Of a DNA stretch of 16,654 bases, positions 12,973 through 16,654 are shown in pieces. The stretch is taken from the NCBI GenBank assembly GCA_024636075.1, contig JAGXHS010000024.1:1-16654 (forward strand), given 5' to 3'. The stretch comes from Propionibacteriaceae bacterium. GTDB lineage: Bacteria > Actinomycetota > Actinomycetes > Propionibacteriales > Propionibacteriaceae. Positions within the stretch are counted from its first letter, which is position 1, and each line of letters starts with the position of its first letter. A program made the translations under genes and the position numbers. The notes beneath the pieces are model-generated. The model worked only from the letters and a program-made list of their open reading frames with translations. It had not been told where the DNA came from and made no database searches.

Positions 12973-15816
12973 TCAGCTGCAGCCGCTGGTGGAGCCGCAG
13001 CCTTCGCAGACGTAGCAGGAACCGCTGGGACGCATCTTGGTGCCGCAGGTCATGCAGAGCGGTGCATCGACTGCGTGCCCGGTGATCGACTCCATCAGTT
13101 CCGCCGTGGTGTGCGGGTTGGCGTCGATCAATGCTGGCTGCCGCGCTCCCCCGACGATCTCCAGGTCGTCACCGGCATCGTTCTTCAACGACTCCGACTC
13201 CGGCAGTTGCGCCTCGTCCTCCTCCGACAGGTAGGAACCGGTCTCGACGTAGCGGGCCCGTTCAGTAGCAGTGAAGATGCCAAGCTCGGCACGCTCGTCG
13301 AAGGTCAGATAGTCCAAGGCCAGACGACGGAAGATGTAGTCCATGATCGACTGTGCGATGCGGATGTCGGGATCGTCGGTCATGCCGGCCGGCTCGAACT
13401 TCAGGTTGGTGAACTTCTGCACGAAGCTATCCAGCGGCACGCCGTACTGCAGACCGATGGACACCGCGATCGAGAAGGCATCCATCACACCGGACAACGT
13501 GGAACCCTGCTTGCCCAACTTCAGGAACACCTCACCGAGGCGACCATCAGGGTACGCACCTGAGGTCATGTACCCCTCGGCGCCGGACACCGTGAACGAC
13601 GTGGTGCGACCGGACCGCGACTTCGGCAGACGCTCCCGATGGGGACGGTGATCGTAGCGCACCTCCACCTTCGGCTCAGCTGGCGAGTCACCGGCCTTCT
13701 TGCCCAACTTTTTGTCGCTCGACAAGGGCTGGCCCACCTTGCAGTTGTCTCGGTACACGGCGAGCGCCTTCAACCCCAGCCTCCAGCCCTGCACGTAGAC
13801 GTCGGCTATCTCCTCGACGGTTGCCGACTCCGGCAGGTTGACGGTCTTGCTGATCGCACCCGACAGGAAGGGCTGCACCGCTGCCATCATTCGCACGTGA
13901 CCCATCGGCCTGATCGCCCGAGTGCCCATGGCGGTGTCGAAGACCTCGTAGTGGTCCTGCTTCAGGCCCGGCGCGCCAATGACATGACCGTGTTCGGCGA
14001 TGAACTCCACGATGGCCTCGACGGTTTCGTTGGCGTAACCGAGCTTCTTCAGCGCCCGCGGAATGGTCTGGTTGACGATCTGCATCGAACCGCCGCCGAC
14101 CAGCTTCTTGAACTTGACCAGCGAGAAGTCGGGTTCCACACCGGTGGTGTCGCAATCCATCATGAAACCGATGGTGCCGGTGGGTGCCAGCACCGACGCC
14201 TGGGCATTGCGGTAGCCGTTCAGCTCGCCGAGCTTGATCACCTTGTCCCACTGCGCGGCCGCGGCCGTGATCACAGCAGTGTCCGCGTGGTTGATCGCGC
14301 GAATGCCGTCATTGGCGGAGTGGTGCTTGCGCATCACCCGCTTGTGGGCATCGGCGTTGCGCGCATACCCCTCGTAGGGGCCGACGATCCCCGCCAGTTC
14401 TGCGCTGCGGCGGTAGGAGGTGCCGGTCATCAGTGAGGTGATGGCGGCAGCCAGCGAGCGACCACCTTCGGAGTCGTAACCCTTGCCCATGGCCATCAGC
14501 AACGCACCGAGGTTGGCGTACCCGATACCCAGCTGGCGGTAGTCCCGAGTCGTCTGGCCGATGGCCTCGGTCGGGAAGTCAGCGAAGCAGATCGAGATGT
14601 CCATCGCGGTGATGACCAGCTCCACCGCTCGGGTGAAGGTCTCGGAGTCGAAGGCGCCGTCTTGGCCGAGGAACTTCAGCAGGTTGAGGCTGGCGAGGTT
14701 GCAGGAGGAATTGTCCAGACTCATGTACTCGCTGCACGGATTGGATGCGGTGATCCGGCCGGTCTCGGGGTTGGTGTGCCAGTCGTTGATGGTGTCGTCG
14801 TACTGGATGCCGGGATCTGCACAGGCCCAGGCAGCTTGGGCGATCTTGTTGAACAGGTCGCGAGCCTGCACCTCCTCGACGACAGAGTTGTCACCACGGG
14901 CGCGCAGCGCGAAGGTGTTGTCGTCCTCCACGGCCTTCATGAACTCGTCGGTGACCCGCACCGAGTTGTTGGCGTTCTGGTACTGGACACTCGTGATGTC
15001 CTTGCCACCGAGATCCATGTCGAAACCGGCGTCGCGCAGCGCGCGGATCTTGTTCTCCTCGTTGGCCTTGGTCTCGACGAACTCCTCGATGTCGGGGTGG
15101 TCGACGTCCAGCACGACCATCTTGGCCGCACGGCGGGTGGCGCCACCGGACTTGATCGTCCCGGCGGAGGCATCAGCACCGCGCATGAAGGACACCGGAC
15201 CCGATGCGGTGCCGCCGGAGGACAGCAGCTCCTTCGAGGACCTGATTCGCGACAGGTTCAGCCCGGCGCCGGAGCCCCCCTTGAAGATGAAGCCCTCTTC
15301 GCGGTACCAGGTGAGGATGGAATCCATGGAATCGTCCACGGACAGGATGAAGCACGCGCTCACCTGCTGCGGGCTGGAGGTGCCGACGTTGAACCACACC
15401 GGGGAGTTGAAGCTGAAGTACTGGTGCAGCAGCATCCACTTCAATTCGTGGTCGAAGATCTCGGCATCCTGATCCGTGGCGAAGTAGCCCTCGGCCCTGC
15501 CCGTTGCCGTGTAGGTGTCGACCACCCGATCGATCAAGCCCTTGAGCCCCGACTCGCGTGCATCGGTGCCAACGGCCCCGCGAAAGTACTTCGTGGTCAC
15601 AATGGTGGAGGCGTTGACACTCCAGAATTCGGGGAACTCGACATCCTTCTGCTCGAAGACCACCTCACCGGTGCGCCAGTTGGTCTGCACCACGTCGCGA
15701 CGCTGCCAAGTGACGTCGTCGTAGGGGTGCACGCCTTCAGTGGTGAAGACCCGTTCGATCGTCAATCCGGCAGGCTTGGGCGAGCTGCGCTTGGTGGATC
15801 GGGTGGTCTCAGTCAT
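12973..15816 (-). CDS. nrdJ: Adenosylcobalamin-dependent ribonucleoside reductase (class II)
   Basis: A 947-residue class II ribonucleotide reductase. It makes deoxyribonucleotides using a radical from adenosylcobalamin, so it needs neither oxygen nor a small subunit. The active-site cysteines are visible: Cys155 (SACFILSVDDSMDS), Cys361 in the finger loop NPCSE and Cys372 (SSCNLASLNL). The 11-residue step from 361 to 372 equals that of Cys322/Cys333 in Thermotoga NrdJ, so Cys361 is the radical site and Cys155/Cys372 the reducing pair. The C-terminus is Cys-rich (921, 924, 934, 937, 940, 946), the usual NrdJ zinc-ribbon and dithiol tail. I chose the ATG at 15816 because AGAAGG lies 7 nt upstream; longer frames lack such a site. 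It follows nrdR by 120 bp. Regulation is probably by NrdR from the shared upstream promoter. Confidence 0.97.
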   Translation of the reverse strand: MTETTRSTKRSSPKPAGLTIERVFTTEGVHPYDDVTWQRRDVVQTNWRTGEVVFEQKDVEFPEFWSVNASTIVTTKYFRGAVGTDARESGLKGLIDRVVDTYTATGRAEGYFATDQDAEIFDHELKWMLLHQYFSFNSPVWFNVGTSSPQQVSACFILSVDDSMDSILTWYREEGFIFKGGSGAGLNLSRIRSSKELLSSGGTASGPVSFMRGADASAGTIKSGGATRRAAKMVVLDVDHPDIEEFVETKANEENKIRALRDAGFDMDLGGKDITSVQYQNANNSVRVTDEFMKAVEDDNTFALRARGDNSVVEEVQARDLFNKIAQAAWACADPGIQYDDTINDWHTNPETGRITASNPCSEYMSLDNSSCNLASLNLLKFLGQDGAFDSETFTRAVELVITAMDISICFADFPTEAIGQTTRDYRQLGIGYANLGALLMAMGKGYDSEGGRSLAAAITSLMTGTSYRRSAELAGIVGPYEGYARNADAHKRVMRKHHSANDGIRAINHADTAVITAAAAQWDKVIKLGELNGYRNAQASVLAPTGTIGFMMDCDTTGVEPDFSLVKFKKLVGGGSMQIVNQTIPRALKKLGYANETVEAIVEFIAEHGHVIGAPGLKQDHYEVFDTAMGTRAIRPMGHVRMMAAVQPFLSGAISKTVNLPESATVEEIADVYVQGWRLGLKALAVYRDNCKVGQPLSSDKKLGKKAGDSPAEPKVEVRYDHRPHRERLPKSRSGRTTSFTVSGAEGYMTSGAYPDGRLGEVFLKLGKQGSTLSGVMDAFSIAVSIGLQYGVPLDSFVQKFTNLKFEPAGMTDDPDIRIAQSIMDYIFRRLALDYLTFDERAELGIFTATERARYVETGSYLSEEDEAQLPESESLKNDAGDDLEIVGGARQPALIDANPHTTAELMESITGHAVDAPLCMTCGTKMRPSGSCYVCEGCGSTSGCS

Positions 15817-15882
15817 TCTTCTGCCTTCTGTCATGGTGAGTTGGACGCGTGTGTTGCGGTGGGCGCAGCGGACCATCCGTTG

Positions 15883-15896
15883 CAACCCGAGGGTTG
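15883..15896. repeat. Inverted repeat CAACCC-GA-GGGTTG in the nrdR-nrdJ spacer
   Basis: Two 6-nt arms with a 2-nt gap lie 67 bp upstream of the nrdJ ATG. The loop is too short for an RNA hairpin without opening a pair, so a dyad protein-binding site is as likely as a leader structure. Confidence 0.4.
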
Positions 15897-15910
15897 ATCT
15901 ATTGAGATGT

Positions 15911-15935
15911 ACCGGAAGGTTCTGACAGTTCCGGT
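15911..15935 (-). other. Stem-loop directly after the nrdR stop codon
   Basis: Arms ACCGGAA (15911-15917) and TTCCGGT (15929-15935) pair over 7 bp around an 11-nt loop, one base after the nrdR stop codon. No T-tract follows on the minus strand, so full termination is unlikely. Partial termination or an mRNA-processing or stability hairpin that sets the nrdR to nrdJ ratio is possible. Confidence 0.5.
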
Positions 15936-15936
15936 T

Positions 15937-16395
15937 TCAGATCGGCAGGGTCTCTGCCTTTTGCATCCGTTGGATCTCAGCGGTGAAATCGTCAACGGAT
16001 TGGTAGTGCTTGTAGACGCTGGCAAAGCGCAGGTAGGCCACGGAATCCAGTTCACTGAGTGGCCCCAGAATGGCAACCCCGACATCGTCGGTGGGGATCT
16101 CACCTGCTCCCGAGGCGCGGAGTGATTCCTCGACTCGCTGACCGAGTTTGGCCAGGTGGATTTCCGTCACGGGGCGCCCAGCGCAGGCTTTTCGCACCCC
16201 GTTGATCACCTTCTCGCGGTTGAACGGTTCGATCACGCCGGACTTCTTGACCACCACCAGCTGCATCTGCTCGACAGTGGTGAAACGACGCTCACAGGCG
16301 GGGCACTGCCGCCGACGACGTACTGAGGTGCCGTCTTCGGCCGCCCGGGAATCGAGCACCCGGGTATCGGTATGACGGCAGAAGGGACAGTGCAT
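15937..16395 (-). CDS. nrdR: Transcriptional repressor NrdR
   Basis: A 152-residue repressor of ribonucleotide reductase genes. The N-terminal zinc ribbon has CPFC at 3-6 and CPAC at 31-34, with the basic RRRRQ between them. The ATP-cone follows (about 46-138), with VVVKKSGVIEPFNREKVINGVRKAC and YLRFASVYKHYQSVDDF. NrdR binds ATP or dATP through the cone and, in the dATP-rich state, binds paired NrdR boxes in nrd promoters. The start is the ATG at 16395, where GGGAGGAG lies 5 nt upstream and the zinc ribbon begins at once; longer frames only add non-conserved sequence. It is the first gene of the nrdR-nrdJ unit and its own promoter region holds NrdR-box-like and DnaA-box-like sites, so autoregulation is likely. 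Confidence 0.97.
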   Translation of the reverse strand: MHCPFCRHTDTRVLDSRAAEDGTSVRRRRQCPACERRFTTVEQMQLVVVKKSGVIEPFNREKVINGVRKACAGRPVTEIHLAKLGQRVEESLRASGAGEIPTDDVGVAILGPLSELDSVAYLRFASVYKHYQSVDDFTAEIQRMQKAETLPI

Positions 16396-16475
16396 GCCAA
16401 CTCCTCCCGGCCGATCAGCCATCATGTCCGCGGTCACCTCAGCGTGCCGCGCAGCGCACCATCTGTGTATTGGAC

Positions 16476-16515
16476 TGTGGACAACCTGTGGATGAAAACC
16501 ACTATCTGTGGATGA
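16476..16515. promoter_or_regulatory. Three DnaA-box-like sites upstream of nrdR
   Basis: TGTGGACAA at 16476-16484 is the exact complement of TTGTCCACA, the actinobacterial DnaA box. TGTGGATGA at 16487-16495 and at 16507-16515 each differ by one base from TGTGGATAA. All three point the same way and start 11 and 20 bp apart, near whole helical turns. The last two share an 11-nt direct repeat, CTGTGGATGAA. DnaA control of RNR genes is known from the E. coli nrdAB promoter; the role here is inferred. Confidence 0.55.
16499..16514. promoter_or_regulatory. NrdR-box-like site 1 (degenerate)
   Basis: The core CTATCTGTGG (16502-16511) matches 7 of 10 positions of the NrdR core CwAtATaTwG. On its own it is weak; its weight comes from lying exactly 32 bp from the second box, the known paired spacing. 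It overlaps the third DnaA-like box and a possible -10 element (GATAGT on the minus strand, 16506-16501). Confidence 0.42.
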
Positions 16516-16530
16516 ACCACAGTCGCGCAA

Positions 16531-16546
16531 CTACTAGATGTAGTAA
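16531..16546. promoter_or_regulatory. NrdR-box-like site 2
   Basis: The core CTAGATGTAG (16534-16543) matches 8 of 10 positions of CwAtATaTwG, including all the strongly conserved ones, inside the wider inverted repeat ACTAC-TAGAT-GTAGT. It lies just upstream of a possible -35, TTGCGC (16530-16525), which is 18 bp from GATAGT. A repressor at both boxes would bracket this promoter. Confidence 0.5.
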
Positions 16547-16591
16547 CGCTACGTCCCCGCCACCCCAAGGTCAAGCCTCTGGGCGTGTCGC

Positions 16592-16654
16592 TCAGAACAG
16601 ATTTCGGCTCACGGTCCAGACCGCCGCGACGACCGCGACCACCCGATACACGTC
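16592..16654 (-). CDS. C-terminal end of an unidentified membrane-type protein (partial)
   Basis: On the minus strand the frame entering from the right edge reads 20 codons, VYRVVAVVAAVWTVSRNLF after an initial Asp, then TGA at 16594-16592. The hydrophobic run would fit a final membrane segment. It lies about 45 bp before the NrdR-box region of nrdR, on the same strand. In Mycobacterium a small gene (Rv2719c) sits at this place, between nrdR and lexA, but I see no sequence feature that identifies this fragment with it. So short an open end could also be chance. Confidence 0.35.
   Translation of the reverse strand, partial: DVYRVVAVVAAVWTVSRNLF

Noticed and set aside
14662..15897. 411-codon plus-strand frame opposite nrdJ
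   Set aside because: It is a mirror of a clear class II reductase. The composition is that of reversed codons, and no domain or ribosome site supports it.
15817..15936. Cobalamin riboswitch before nrdJ
   Set aside because: The 120-nt spacer is too short for the usual adenosylcobalamin element, and I find no B12-box (GCCACTG-like) sequence on the minus strand.
16396..16530. N-terminal extension of NrdR to 16530
   Set aside because: NrdR proteins begin at the CPFC zinc ribbon. The ATG at 16395 has GGGAGGAG 5 nt upstream, and the extension covers the promoter elements.
1..16654. CRISPR arrays, toxin-antitoxin pairs, prophage or defence islands
   Set aside because: No evenly spaced repeat series, small co-directional gene pair of toxin-antitoxin type, or phage gene was seen. 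The genes are mostly housekeeping and stress functions.

Overview
The window is high-GC, gene-dense DNA that looks chromosomal and actinobacterial. The support is a group 2 SigB-like sigma factor, a B12-dependent ribonucleotide reductase (nrdJ) with its repressor nrdR, a full-length HrpA helicase, a YbjN/CesT-like chaperone of the kind annotated in Actinobacteria, GTG/TTG starts, and several genes with a TAnnnT -10 hexamer exactly 6 nt before the start codon and no Shine-Dalgarno site (leaderless promoters). sigB and nrdR are also near neighbours in Mycobacterium tuberculosis (Rv2710, Rv2718c). The genus cannot be fixed from the sequence.

Layout, left to right. (1) 1-145: first 48 codons of an ISAzo13-type transposase, minus strand, cut by the window edge. 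(2) 222-2384: oligopeptidase B, plus strand. (3) 2509-3429: SigB-like sigma factor, plus strand, whose stop codon abuts that of the convergent tesB. (4) A minus-strand run, in order of transcription: YbjN/CesT-like chaperone (10759-9836), flavin-type split-barrel protein (9688-9290), tandem universal stress protein (9278-8394), hrpA (8236-4364), tesB (4311-3430). Only the split-barrel/usp pair is tightly spaced (11 bp). hrpA/tesB is a likely operon with a 52-bp gap. (5) A plus-strand run diverging from the chaperone gene: ferritin (10981-11502), small DedA-like membrane protein (11543-12031), peroxide-stress protein yaaA (12089-12871). (6) A strong hairpin (12911-12951) separates yaaA from the convergent nrdJ. 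(7) The nrdR (16395-15937) to nrdJ (15816-12973) pair, minus strand, then the last 20 codons of another minus-strand gene at the right edge.

The genes fall into two themes. The centre is stress-related: sigma factor, universal stress protein, flavin-type oxidoreductase fold, ferritin and YaaA, the last two both concerned with limiting free iron and peroxide damage. The right end supplies dNTPs: NrdR senses ATP/dATP and represses RNR genes, and NrdJ reduces ribonucleotides without needing oxygen. The nrdR upstream region is the most information-rich non-coding stretch. It carries one perfect actinobacterial-type DnaA box and two near-matches spaced 11 and 20 bp, interleaved with two NrdR-box-like palindromes 32 bp apart.

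I found no CRISPR array, complete tRNA, rRNA, prophage or evident new defence system. No gene-free stretch exceeds 300 bases; the longest, 10760-10980, is a divergent promoter region.
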